Source of the DNA: Desulfobacteraceae bacterium
GTDB lineage: Bacteria; Desulfobacterota; Desulfobacteria; Desulfobacterales; Desulfosarcinaceae
Assembly (NCBI GenBank): GCA_003599575.1
Contig: QZKV01000085.1
Location: forward strand, 1 to 49,025
DNA length: 49,025 nt
Reading direction: 5' to 3'
Numbering within the stretch: the first letter of the stretch is position 1; every line of letters starts with the position of its first letter. Position numbers and translations under genes: made by a program. Below are positions 14,333 through 22,411 of this stretch, in pieces. The notes under the pieces are model-generated. The model worked only from the letters and a program-made list of their open reading frames with translations, ran no database searches and was not told where the DNA came from.

Positions 14333-16237
14333 ATGTCAATGACATCCAATGAAAATAAAAACCCGCTCGAGAATCTAAAGGCTAAGCTGCTTTCCTTTTT
14401 CGGCGGCTGTGATCATCTTAAAAACAAGGTCGCCCTGCCCAAAAAAAAAGGATTCAGCCTATGGCATTTTTTGTTAGTCATGCTGTTTTTCGTTTATCTG
14501 CAGCAATTCTTCTTTTCCGCAAAAGTGGAGACGATTCCCTACAGTCAATTTAAGCAACACATTGCGAAAGGGAGCGTGGGCAAATTGGTCATCGGACCCG
14601 AAAGTATTAAAGGAACGTTGACAGGATCGCCGGAAAAGGAGTTTACCACCGTTCGGGTGAATGACCCCAGCCTGGTCAAGGAGCTGGATGAACGCAGGGT
14701 CAGTTATTCCGGACGCTATGACAATAAAATTCTGAGCAGCCTCTTGTCCTGGATCCTGCCTCTCGGCATTTTATTCCTGCTCTGGCGGTTCGCCATGAAA
14801 AGGATGGGGACGGGGATGGGCGTCATGTCGTTCAGCAAGAGCAAAGCCAAGATCTTTGCCGAAAGCGACACCAAGGTCTCTTTCACCGATGTGGCGGGAA
14901 TCGATGAGGCCAAAGAAGAACTTCAGGAAGTGGTCGAATTTCTAAGCACGCCGGAGAAATTTCAGAAATTGGGGGGCCGAATACCCAAAGGGGTGCTTCT
15001 GGTCGGCCCGCCGGGAACCGGCAAAACCCTTCTGGCGCGGGCCGTGGCCGGCGAGGCCAAAGTGCCTTTTTTTTCCATCAGCGGGTCCGAGTTCGTAGAG
15101 ATGTTCGTCGGCGTGGGAGCAGCGCGTGTTCGCGACCTTTTCTCTCAAGCAGCCAATCAAGCGCCCTGTATCATTTTCATCGATGAACTGGATGCACTGG
15201 GCAAAGCCCGGGGAATGAATGTGATGGGCGGGCATGACGAACGGGAGCAAACGCTGAATCAGCTCCTGGTGGAGATGGACGGGTTCGAAACAAATCAAGG
15301 GGTCATCATCATGGCCGCCACCAACCGGCCGGAAATCCTGGACCCGGCGTTGCTGCGCCCAGGGCGTCTGGACCGGCAGGTCCTGGTGGACCGCCCGGAC
15401 ATCAATGGTCGCGAAGCCATCCTGAAAATCCATTCCCGCAACGTTCTGCTGGGTCCCGAAGTCGATTTGCGCAAAATCGCCGGCCGCACACCGGGCTTTG
15501 TGGGCGCGGACCTGGCCAACATCATCAATGAAGCTGCGCTGCTGGCTGCCCGCAACAACAAAGAAACTGTAGAATTGTCGGATTTCGACGAAGCCATCGA
15601 CCGGGTGGTTGCGGGTCTTCAGAAAAAAAACCGCGTGATGAATGCTCAGGAGAAAGAAATAGTCGCCTTTCATGAATCCGGACATGCCATTGTGGCCGAG
15701 TCTGTCGAGCATGCCGATCCTGTGCATAAAATCTCGATCATACCCCGCGGGATTGCGGCGCTCGGATACACTCAACAGCAGCCCACTGAGGACCGCTATT
15801 TATTGACGCGCTCGGAGCTGATCGATCGCCTGGCCGTTCTTTTGGGGGGGCGGGTAGCGGAGGAACTGGTGTTTAATGAAATCTCCACCGGGGCACAAAA
15901 CGACCTGCAAAGGGCCTCGGACATCGCCCGGGCCATGGTGGTGCAATACGGCATGAGCGAGCGTCTGGGCCTGGTGAGCTATGAGCGTCCGCGCCAGCCG
16001 CTGTTTCTCCCGGAAAGTTTTTCACCCGGCAAAAATTACAGCGAAGCCAAAGCCGCCCAGATTGACGACGAGGTCACACGTTTTATCGAGGAAGCTCATC
16101 AGCGCGTGCGTAAAATCCTTTCGCAAAGGCGAACCGTCCTTGACGATTTGGCCCATCTTCTTTCCCAGCAGGAAAGTGTGGAAGGCGAAGTGCTTAGAGC
16201 GATGTTATCGGCTGCCGCACCGGCCATCGCTGCCTGA
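14333..16237 (+). CDS. ftsH: Membrane AAA+ zinc metalloprotease FtsH
   Basis: 634 residues. First membrane helix about residues 44-62 ([18 protein letters not shown]), a periplasmic domain with [13 protein letters not shown], second helix about 140-155. The AAA+ module has Walker A GPPGTGKT (225-232), Walker [12 protein letters not shown] and second region of homology [20 protein letters not shown]. The protease site is HESGH (447-451), with the third zinc ligand in the GAQNDL segment. It degrades misfolded membrane and cytosolic proteins. It is flanked by stress genes and follows a sigma-54-like promoter, so it is likely an accessory, stress-linked FtsH. Confidence 0.95.
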   Translation: MSMTSNENKNPLENLKAKLLSFFGGCDHLKNKVALPKKKGFSLWHFLLVMLFFVYLQQFFFSAKVETIPYSQFKQHIAKGSVGKLVIGPESIKGTLTGSPEKEFTTVRVNDPSLVKELDERRVSYSGRYDNKILSSLLSWILPLGILFLLWRFAMKRMGTGMGVMSFSKSKAKIFAESDTKVSFTDVAGIDEAKEELQEVVEFLSTPEKFQKLGGRIPKGVLLVGPPGTGKTLLARAVAGEAKVPFFSISGSEFVEMFVGVGAARVRDLFSQAANQAPCIIFIDELDALGKARGMNVMGGHDEREQTLNQLLVEMDGFETNQGVIIMAATNRPEILDPALLRPGRLDRQVLVDRPDINGREAILKIHSRNVLLGPEVDLRKIAGRTPGFVGADLANIINEAALLAARNNKETVELSDFDEAIDRVVAGLQKKNRVMNAQEKEIVAFHESGHAIVAESVEHADPVHKISIIPRGIAALGYTQQQPTEDRYLLTRSELIDRLAVLLGGRVAEELVFNEISTGAQNDLQRASDIARAMVVQYGMSERLGLVSYERPRQPLFLPESFSPGKNYSEAKAAQIDDEVTRFIEEAHQRVRKILSQRRTVLDDLAHLLSQQESVEGEVLRAMLSAAAPAIAA

Positions 16238-16278
16238 ACAAGGTTAAATGAAACAGGTGGAGTTTTGGGAGAATAGAG

Positions 16279-16524
16279 ATGAATGTTAAACTCATAATTG
16301 GCACAATCCTGGCCGGATTGGCCGTCGTGTTCATAGTCCAGAATGTTACGGTTATGGATCTGAGATTTTTATTCTGGAAACTGTCGATGTCGAGGGCATT
16401 GTTGATGTTCCTGATCTTGTCGGTAGGAATTATCCTGGGCTGGCTGCTCCACGGCAGTTTCAATAGAAGAAAGAGCAATGCCCACGCCAAACAAGAAGTT
16501 GTTGCCGGAAAGACGATTGCTTGA
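16279..16524 (+). CDS. LapA-domain (DUF1049) inner-membrane protein
   Basis: 81 residues with two membrane helices: IIGTILAGLAVVFIVQNVTV and ALLMFLILSVGIILGWLLHG. The QNVTVMDLRFLFWKLSMSRALLMFL spacing is the LapA/YciS pattern (PF06305). In Enterobacteria the homologue LapA works with LapB to tune FtsH turnover of LpxC; being placed 41 bases after ftsH makes a similar partnership plausible here. The C-terminal tail is basic and cytoplasmic. Confidence 0.8.
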   Translation: MNVKLIIGTILAGLAVVFIVQNVTVMDLRFLFWKLSMSRALLMFLILSVGIILGWLLHGSFNRRKSNAHAKQEVVAGKTIA

Positions 16525-16696
16525 TGCGTTCCGGCCGGATGCTCATCCTTCAATTTGGTTGATCGCTGACATAACGGAAAACAAGGGAGATTTAGAAGAA
16601 ATTTTTCCTTACCAACCAGTGCTTGTTGGTGCCGTAAAGCGTCCTCCAATTGTCATGCCGTACTTGATCTCCAGAAGATCTTGAATTTACGGTATA

Positions 16697-16710
16697 CCGG
16701 CCTGCGCCGG
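16697..16710. repeat. REP-like hairpin
   Basis: CCGGC-CTGC-GCCGG followed by AATGACG, the pattern of a common dispersed intergenic palindrome in proteobacteria. It lies in 259 bases between the LapA and SHOCT genes where I see no gene. Only one copy of this type is visible. Confidence 0.4.
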
Positions 16711-16783
16711 AATGACGCGTGGAGAGTAGCGTTGCGACTTTTTACGAATCCATCAATACTTCTGACGTTATGGTGGAGAATTT

Positions 16784-16969
16784 ATGTGGTTTATCTTTGT
16801 AATTTTAGTAGGTGTGGCCATCTATTTCATGCTTCAGGCCTTAAAATCAAAAGGCTCCTATATTTCCAGGGTTGAATCGCCTTTGGATATCCTGAAAAAA
16901 CGTTACGCAAAAGGTGAAATTGACAAAGAGGATTTTGAGCGGAAGAAAAAAGACCTGGAGCAAAATTGA
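16784..16969 (+). CDS. Short SHOCT-domain membrane protein
   Basis: 61 residues: one membrane helix (FIFVILVGVAIYFMLQAL) and a SHOCT domain (LDILKKRYAKGEIDKEDFERKKKDL). It is the minimal form of the protein at 5816-6130, with almost the same C-terminal motif. A GGTGGAG site precedes ATG 16784 by about 10 bases. Its stop TGA overlaps the next frame's TTG start, so the pair may be translationally coupled. Confidence 0.8.
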   Translation: MWFIFVILVGVAIYFMLQALKSKGSYISRVESPLDILKKRYAKGEIDKEDFERKKKDLEQN

Positions 16970-17487
16970 AACACACCTCGATCGATAAGCGCAATGCGGT
17001 GACCTTCACGGTCAAGGATCGGCACAAGAGCGTCGCCGTAAGGGCCCGGTGCATTGTGTTGTCGGCCGTGCTGGTGTTGGTGAATCTTCCCGCCACGGCA
17101 TTGCCTGCGTCAGCATGCCCCGGCATTCGCATTGAGATCCTGGACATCAGAAACAGCACGGGAACCATAGGATGTGCGCTCTTCGAATCACCGGATGGGT
17201 TTCCCTTTGAGTATCTGCGTTTTGCAACCCACATAAACGCACTCAAAATTCAGCGTTCCCAGGCGCGCTGCGACTTTGTAGACATCCCGCCGGGAACGTA
17301 TGCGGTTGCCGTCATCCATGATGAAAATATGAACGGCAAGCTTGACACCAACTGGTTGGAGGTCCCGACGGAAGGCTATGGTTTTTCAAACAACGCACAA
17401 CCCGCTCTAGGCCCGCCTGAGTTTTCCGCAGCCGAATTCCCCTATGAGGGGCAAGACATGGCGCTGACAATACACTTGGATTACTGA
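16966..17487 (+). CDS. Exported DUF2141 protein
   Basis: 173 residues from TTG 16966 (GGAG 5 bases upstream). A basic stretch of about 27 residues precedes a hydrophobic signal region (IVLSAVLVLVNLPATALPASA). The mature domain has the DUF2141 pattern: IRIEILDIRNSTGTIGCALFES, VDIPPGTYAVAVIHDENMNGKLDTN and PTEGYGFSN. DUF2141 is a periplasmic beta-sandwich family of unknown role. The unusually long, basic N-region suggests a later start may be used. It overlaps the SHOCT gene by 4 bases. Confidence 0.8.
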   Translation: MKHTSIDKRNAVTFTVKDRHKSVAVRARCIVLSAVLVLVNLPATALPASACPGIRIEILDIRNSTGTIGCALFESPDGFPFEYLRFATHINALKIQRSQARCDFVDIPPGTYAVAVIHDENMNGKLDTNWLEVPTEGYGFSNNAQPALGPPEFSAAEFPYEGQDMALTIHLDY

Positions 17488-17566
17488 GTGCCTGTCACGA
17501 AGCACTGAAGATTGATACCCGCTACCAACAAGCCAAAAACATTGCCAAAAAAGAGGAAGCATTCTG

Positions 17567-19822
17567 ATGCTGGCAAATTCCCGTCAAATTGTGAAAGAAA
17601 TCGGCGGCAAGACGCAATTGAAAGAGGCCCTAGCCCTTGTGGTGCAGCGGGCCAAATCCTCCATGGATGCCGATGCATGTTCCGTCTATCTAAAAGACAC
17701 GCCAACCGACCAGTATCTCCTCAAGGCAGCGGATGGATTGATCTCCGGCGCGGTCGGCAAGGCGCGGGTAAGCCGTAACGAGGGGCTGGTGGGTTGGGTC
17801 GCCGCGCATGAGGAAGTCGTCAACCTGGCGAATGCCCCCGATCATCCCGGCTTCCACCACATCGCCGAGACCGAAGAGGAATCCTTCCACGGCTTTATGG
17901 GCGCGCCCATTGTTCATCATGGCCGGGTGTTGGGCGTGATTGTGGCCCAGAAGCATGAACGGCGCCGCTTTGACAATGACGAGGCGGCTTTTTTTACGAC
18001 GCTTGCGACCCAGCTTGGCGGCGCCATCAATCACCTTCTGGCGAAATCGGATTTCAGCAGGCAACTCAACGGCCCATCGCGGGGGAGGATTTTGATCAAA
18101 GGAATTCCCTGCGCGCCGGGTTTGGCCATCGGCAGCCTTTTGCTTTCGCAACCTGCGGATCTGCTATCAACACCGGACCGTAGAGCGCCTGACATTGCCG
18201 CGGAAGAGGCGGCCTTCCAGGCAGCTGTCAGCGCGGCCAAAGAAGAATTGCGCGCAAGCGGCGAACGCATGAGCGCCTACCTGCCCGGCGAAGTTCTATC
18301 CCTGTTCGATGCTTATGTCATGATGCTCGAATCCGAAAAGCTGAATGCAGGAACGGTTGCACGGATCCGAAAGGGGCAATGGGCGCGCGGTGCGTTAAGA
18401 GACACCATTTTGGAGCTGGCGCTCGTTTTTGAGCAGACCGAAGATCCTTATCTTGCCGCGCGCGCCGAAGATATTCGCAACATCGGCCGGCACATTCTTC
18501 TCCATTTACAGGGGACCGCGCGCGCGTCCGGCGAGTATCCAAGGCAGTGCATTCTGGCGGGAATGGAACTCAGTCTGGCTGAGATTTCAAATGTGCCGCG
18601 GGACCGGCTGAGCGGCATCATCAGTGTGAAAGGATCGGCTGTATCCCATACGGCGATCATTTGCCGGGCATTGGGTGTTCCCGCCGTCATGGGGCTGACC
18701 GATCTTCCGATCGGTTATTTGGAGAATTGTGAGATCGCCGTGGACGGCCAGCAGGGCGTCGTATGCATCAACCCCTCACCTGCGGATATCAATGAATTCA
18801 GACAGCGCATGCAAGAAGAGCAAGCCATCTCCGCCGAACTGGAATCACTGCGCGATAAGCCCGCCCGAACCGTGGACGGGGTATTGGTGCCACTGTTCTT
18901 GAATCTGGGAATCGGCGCCGATGAAGTCTCCGCACGCGCCGCTGAATATGAAGGCGTGGGCCTGTACCGAACAGAGTTTTTCTTTATCGCCCGAGATACA
19001 CTGCCAACGGAGGATGAACAGTACAGCCTGTACCGCCATTTGCTTGAATCCTTTGCCCCAAAACCGGTGACGATCCGAACCCTGGACACCGGCGGCGACA
19101 AGGAGCTGCCTTTTTTCACCACCGCGGAAACCAATCCATTTCTTGGCCGGCGCGGGATCCGCTTCACCCTCGATCATCCCGAGATTTTCCTGACCCAGCT
19201 GCGGGCGTTGTTGCGCGCCAATGCCGGGATCAATAATCTGCAGATTCTTTTTCCCATGATCAGCAGGGTCAATGAGATCGATGCTGCCCTTGGGTTGCTT
19301 GACCGTGCCTATCTGGATCTGACGGCGGAAGGCCAGCCTGCCGCAAAACCCCAAATAGGCGCCATGATCGAAGTGCCTTCGGCCGTCTATTTGATCGCCG
19401 CACTGTCTCGGCGTGTGGATTTCTTCTCTATCGGAACCAATGACCTTACCCAGTATTTGCTGGCCGTGGACCGAAGCAATCCACGCGTGCAGGGCTGCCA
19501 CGACAATCTGCATCCCGCCGTCATCCATGTCATTGGCGATATCGTCCACCGAGCCCATCGTCAAAACAAGCCGGTCGGCGTATGCGGAGAAATGGCCGGG
19601 GATCCGGCATCCGCCCTTCTGCTGCTGGGGATCGGCGTTGACTCCTTGAGCATGACCTCATCCAGCCTGCCGCGGGTCAAATGGACGCTCCGAACCTTCA
19701 CCAGCCGGCAGGCGCGCGAACTTGCCGATAAGGCATTGAAGAGCGAGAATGAAGCGGATACGCACCAGTTGCTGAACAATGCATTGAGTGCAGCCGGCCT
19801 TAACGCGCTCGTACGCCGATAG
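17567..19822 (+). CDS. ptsP: PTS-Ntr enzyme I (GAF-domain PEP-protein phosphotransferase)
   Basis: 751 residues. N-terminal GAF domain (about 1-170), then the enzyme I core: an RILIKGIPCAPGLAIG start, the phosphohistidine domain with His361 in GSAVSHTAII, and a PEP-binding TIM barrel (LYRTEFFF, RTLDTGGDKELPFF, GRRGIRF, IGTNDLTQYLLAVDR, VCGEMAGDP). PtsP passes phosphate from PEP to NPr and EIIA-Ntr, a regulatory chain often tied to sigma-54. No ptsO or ptsN lies nearby, so it must use partners encoded elsewhere. Last gene before the next sigma-54-like promoter. Confidence 0.94.
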   Translation: MLANSRQIVKEIGGKTQLKEALALVVQRAKSSMDADACSVYLKDTPTDQYLLKAADGLISGAVGKARVSRNEGLVGWVAAHEEVVNLANAPDHPGFHHIAETEEESFHGFMGAPIVHHGRVLGVIVAQKHERRRFDNDEAAFFTTLATQLGGAINHLLAKSDFSRQLNGPSRGRILIKGIPCAPGLAIGSLLLSQPADLLSTPDRRAPDIAAEEAAFQAAVSAAKEELRASGERMSAYLPGEVLSLFDAYVMMLESEKLNAGTVARIRKGQWARGALRDTILELALVFEQTEDPYLAARAEDIRNIGRHILLHLQGTARASGEYPRQCILAGMELSLAEISNVPRDRLSGIISVKGSAVSHTAIICRALGVPAVMGLTDLPIGYLENCEIAVDGQQGVVCINPSPADINEFRQRMQEEQAISAELESLRDKPARTVDGVLVPLFLNLGIGADEVSARAAEYEGVGLYRTEFFFIARDTLPTEDEQYSLYRHLLESFAPKPVTIRTLDTGGDKELPFFTTAETNPFLGRRGIRFTLDHPEIFLTQLRALLRANAGINNLQILFPMISRVNEIDAALGLLDRAYLDLTAEGQPAAKPQIGAMIEVPSAVYLIAALSRRVDFFSIGTNDLTQYLLAVDRSNPRVQGCHDNLHPAVIHVIGDIVHRAHRQNKPVGVCGEMAGDPASALLLLGIGVDSLSMTSSSLPRVKWTLRTFTSRQARELADKALKSENEADTHQLLNNALSAAGLNALVRR

Positions 19823-19872
19823 TTGACTTTCAAAAGCGGCAATTCTCATTCCGGTTCACCCCCCGCGGAAAG

Positions 19873-19903
19873 GGTCATATTTGACCGTCGGTTGAATATG
19901 ACC
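19873..19903. promoter_or_regulatory. Tandem-dyad upstream element, copy 2
   Basis: GGTCATATTTGACC, GTC, GGTTGAATATGACC. The GG of the promoter is 131 bases from the first base. Confidence 0.8.
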
Positions 19904-20002
19904 CTTTTGGTTCTCTTTCAGGGGCGGCCCTGTAAATGACTTTTGGTCAATTTACTTTTAAAGATCAGAACTATGGGTGAGATTCGCTGAACATTAACAA
20001 TC

Positions 20003-20018
20003 TGGCACAAAGATTGAA
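20003..20018 (+). promoter_or_regulatory. Sigma-54-like promoter, copy 2
   Basis: TGGCAC-AAAGA-TTGAA. The -24 half is consensus; the -12 half has TTGA where TTGC is usual. Identical in all 16 bases to copy 5. Confidence 0.65.
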
Positions 20019-20272
20019 GTTGTAGAAAATGAACATGGGTACAAAGGGCAACGCGTTGCCGCCATCCATAACCAGGACCGATTAGAACAAACAGAGAAGG
20101 AGATCGTGTAATGAGAAACAGCATTAGCAGTATTTATCACGGCGACTGAAAACCTCAGGCACCCGATGTGCGAGAATGAGCTTTATTTGAATATGTTCAA
20201 GGACGGATACACGTTTAACCATTTAAACCCTTGCCGGACCTGGTGAGGTCTCAAACGAGAGGAGCACTTGCT

Positions 20273-20587
20273 ATGAAAAAGAAAAATAGGTTGTTCAGCC
20301 TTTTCATCGTTCTTATGCTCATCGCCGCATTTGTGGCCTGTGCATCGACATCCAAAAAGGAAAGCACCGGGGAATACGTTGACGACGCGGTCATCACGAC
20401 CAAGGTCAAATCCCTGCTTGCAGCGGATGATTTTCTCAAATCATTCCAGATCGGTGTTGAAACCTACAAAAGTACTGTTCAACTGAGCGGCTTTGTGGGT
20501 TCTCAACAGGCCGTCGATAAAGCGGTTGAAATCGTACGCAGCGTCAACGGCGTCAAATCCGTAAAGAATGATCTGATCGTCAGATAG
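20273..20587 (+). CDS. BON-domain lipoprotein
   Basis: 104 residues from ATG 20273, fixed by GAGAGGAG upstream. Signal peptide with lipobox FVACAS (Cys about 24). One BON domain: DDAVITTKVKSLLAADDFLKSFQIGVETYKSTVQLSGFV...VEIVRSVNGVKSVKNDLIV. BON domains bind phospholipid or peptidoglycan-linked partners at the envelope (as in OsmY and DolP) and are commonly induced by stress. First gene of block B. Related to the triple-BON protein at 37256-38047. Confidence 0.9.
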   Translation: MKKKNRLFSLFIVLMLIAAFVACASTSKKESTGEYVDDAVITTKVKSLLAADDFLKSFQIGVETYKSTVQLSGFVGSQQAVDKAVEIVRSVNGVKSVKNDLIVR

Positions 20588-20654
20588 GCGAGCGTTGTCT
20601 TCTCTTGCGGATGGGTGCACCAATTTTGGGGTTACCTTAGGAAGGTGAAGCTTT

Positions 20655-21143
20655 ATGAAAAGGGTCGGAATCATGGTCGGTACAGGAATTGTTCTGATCG
20701 TCGTGTTCTCCGGATGGTGGATTTTCAGCCGTCCCGAACGCGGGACGACCGGCTCGGTCAGCACGAATTTTCGCTGGCTCGGCCCCAACGACAAGATCGT
20801 TGTCGACGGCTTCAACGACCCCAAGGTCCAAGGTGTCGCCTGCCACATCTCCCGGGCCCAGACCGGCGGTGTGAAAGGCGCCATGGGCCTGGCGGAGGAC
20901 ACCAGCGACGCCAGCATCGCCTGTCGCCAGGTCGGGCCGATTCAGTTCCTTGGCGAGTTCAAGGATGGCGAGCGGGTCTTTGACGAACACCGCAGCCTCG
21001 TGTTCAAAACGCTCCAGGTCGTGCGCTTCTTCGACCGCGAGCGCAATGTGCTGGTCTATGTCTCATACAGCGATCGGGTCATCGCGGGCAGCCCGCAGAA
21101 CAGCATCAGCACGGTGCCCATCATGGGCTGGCCGGCACCTTAG
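20655..21143 (+). CDS. CreA-family protein
   Basis: 162 residues. N-terminal hydrophobic segment (GIMVGTGIVLIVVFSGWWIF) acts as a signal or anchor. The mature part has the CreA pattern: NDKIVVDGFNDPKVQGVACHISRAQTGG, ACRQVGPI, VFKTLQVVRFFD and VLVYVSYSDRVIAGSPQNSISTV (PF05981). CreA is a small periplasmic protein of unknown activity. The two cysteines could form a disulfide. It follows the BON lipoprotein by 67 bases in the same block. Confidence 0.88.
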   Translation: MKRVGIMVGTGIVLIVVFSGWWIFSRPERGTTGSVSTNFRWLGPNDKIVVDGFNDPKVQGVACHISRAQTGGVKGAMGLAEDTSDASIACRQVGPIQFLGEFKDGERVFDEHRSLVFKTLQVVRFFDRERNVLVYVSYSDRVIAGSPQNSISTVPIMGWPAP

Positions 21144-21200
21144 AGTCCACCGGATAGGCAGGGCATACAACCTGTCATCAAACGGAAGAGAGCGACCAAG

Positions 21201-22325
21201 ATGTTGCGCAACGCCACATGCTTCAATTTCACCCGCCTGATCGCCGCCTGTATCTGCTGTCGCGTGTTTCTCTTTCCGTCGCCATCGGCGACGGCTGCGG
21301 GCAGGAACGAAGATGCCTATCTGAGCGGTTACATCGCCGCCATCCTCGAGCGGGACTTGCTCTGGGCAAAAGACAGCTATCGGCTGAAAGTGGTCAACGG
21401 TATGGCCACGATCACCCTGTATGAGGATGACCCGCAGCGCCGGGAAGCGGCCGGCCGGCAGTTGCGCTCGATCGACGGTCTTCAGACCCTGACGGTCGTC
21501 GTAAAGCCTGCGGACGCCGGCCGGCCCGGTGCGGCCAGCAGGCTCCTTGGACTGTCCGGCGCAGCCGAAGCCTTTCCAACCGGCGACTTGTTCCGGCCGC
21601 TGATCGCCGACCCGAAGCAACCGCGGTTTTTCGCCGGCGTCAACCGCTTCAGATCAACTGGCGTTCACTATACCATGGCGTCCGTTGGCTTTGGCGAAAC
21701 GTTCGGCATCTACCGCTTTTTCGGCATCCGCGAGGGCGGCGGTCTGCAATTGAGCGTGGCGGGTGGCTTGCTCGCCCAATTCAATCTCGATACCCCTTCT
21801 TACGACCTCATCAATGCGGATTACACCATCGGCATTCCCCTCACCTATCGCCATGGCGACAATTCGCTGCGGCTGCGAATTTATCATCAGAGTTCACATT
21901 TGGGGGATGAATTCCTGCAGAGCGTGAATCCACCCAACCGGGTCAATCTCAGCTTCGAGGCCATCGAGCTCATCTATTCACGCGAGTGGCGCGGGTGGCG
22001 GGTGTACGGCGGCGGTGAGTACCTGATGCACAAAGAACCGGATGATCTTAAGCCGCTGAGTGCCCACTGGGGAATCGAGTATCGCGCCGGCAAGCCGCTG
22101 GTATGGAACGGAAGGCCCCTCGCCGGGGTGGATATGAAGAGTTTGGAGGAGAATGACTGGCCCATCGATACCAGCGTCAAGGCAGGCTTAGAGTTTGGCC
22201 ACCCCGACCCGGGACAGCGTCGCCTGCGCCTCATGGCCGAGTGGTACAAGGGGTTTGATCCGTACGGTCAATTTTACAACAACAAGGTTGAATATGTCGG
22301 CCTGGGGGTCTTCCTGGGATTCTGA
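21201..22325 (+). CDS. Exported BON-like plus DUF1207 outer-membrane protein
   Basis: 374 residues. The signal peptide has two adjacent cysteines (AACICCRVFLF). Residues 40-100 resemble a BON domain: GYIAAILERDLLWAKDSYRLKVVNGMATITLYEDD, then RSIDGLQTLTVVV. The rest matches DUF1207: PLIADPKQPRFFAGVNRF, SVGFGETFGIYRF, IYHQSSHLGDEFL, GGEYLMHKEPDDLKP, and an aromatic final strand VGLGVFLGF ending in Phe as in outer-membrane barrels. BON fused to DUF1207 is unusual to me and suggests an envelope-stress link. Confidence 0.8.
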   Translation: MLRNATCFNFTRLIAACICCRVFLFPSPSATAAGRNEDAYLSGYIAAILERDLLWAKDSYRLKVVNGMATITLYEDDPQRREAAGRQLRSIDGLQTLTVVVKPADAGRPGAASRLLGLSGAAEAFPTGDLFRPLIADPKQPRFFAGVNRFRSTGVHYTMASVGFGETFGIYRFFGIREGGGLQLSVAGGLLAQFNLDTPSYDLINADYTIGIPLTYRHGDNSLRLRIYHQSSHLGDEFLQSVNPPNRVNLSFEAIELIYSREWRGWRVYGGGEYLMHKEPDDLKPLSAHWGIEYRAGKPLVWNGRPLAGVDMKSLEENDWPIDTSVKAGLEFGHPDPGQRRLRLMAEWYKGFDPYGQFYNNKVEYVGLGVFLGF

Positions 22326-22411
22326 CGGTTCGGCCCAAAAGAATATTGGACGACGACCGCAGCCCGGCGCGATAGCGCCATGGTTGCTATTAAAATGTAC
22401 AGGTGGTGACA

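Larger units (their letters stand above)
19823..20272. other. Intergenic region: UAS copy 2 and sigma-54-like promoter
   Basis: 450 bases without a supported gene. It contains the second tandem-dyad element (19873-19903) and promoter (20003-20018). A 12-codon frame with an AGAAGGAG site (20111-20149) could be a leader peptide or a decayed gene start; about 125 bases then separate it from the BON lipoprotein gene. Confidence 0.65.

Noticed and set aside
14942..15775. 277-codon minus-strand frame opposite ftsH
   Set aside because: Shadow of the FtsH coding strand with no domain signature.
20111..20149. 12-residue frame (MRNSISSIYHGD) with an AGAAGGAG site, downstream of promoter copy 2
   Set aside because: Could be a leader peptide, but no regulatory codon pattern or attenuator is visible.
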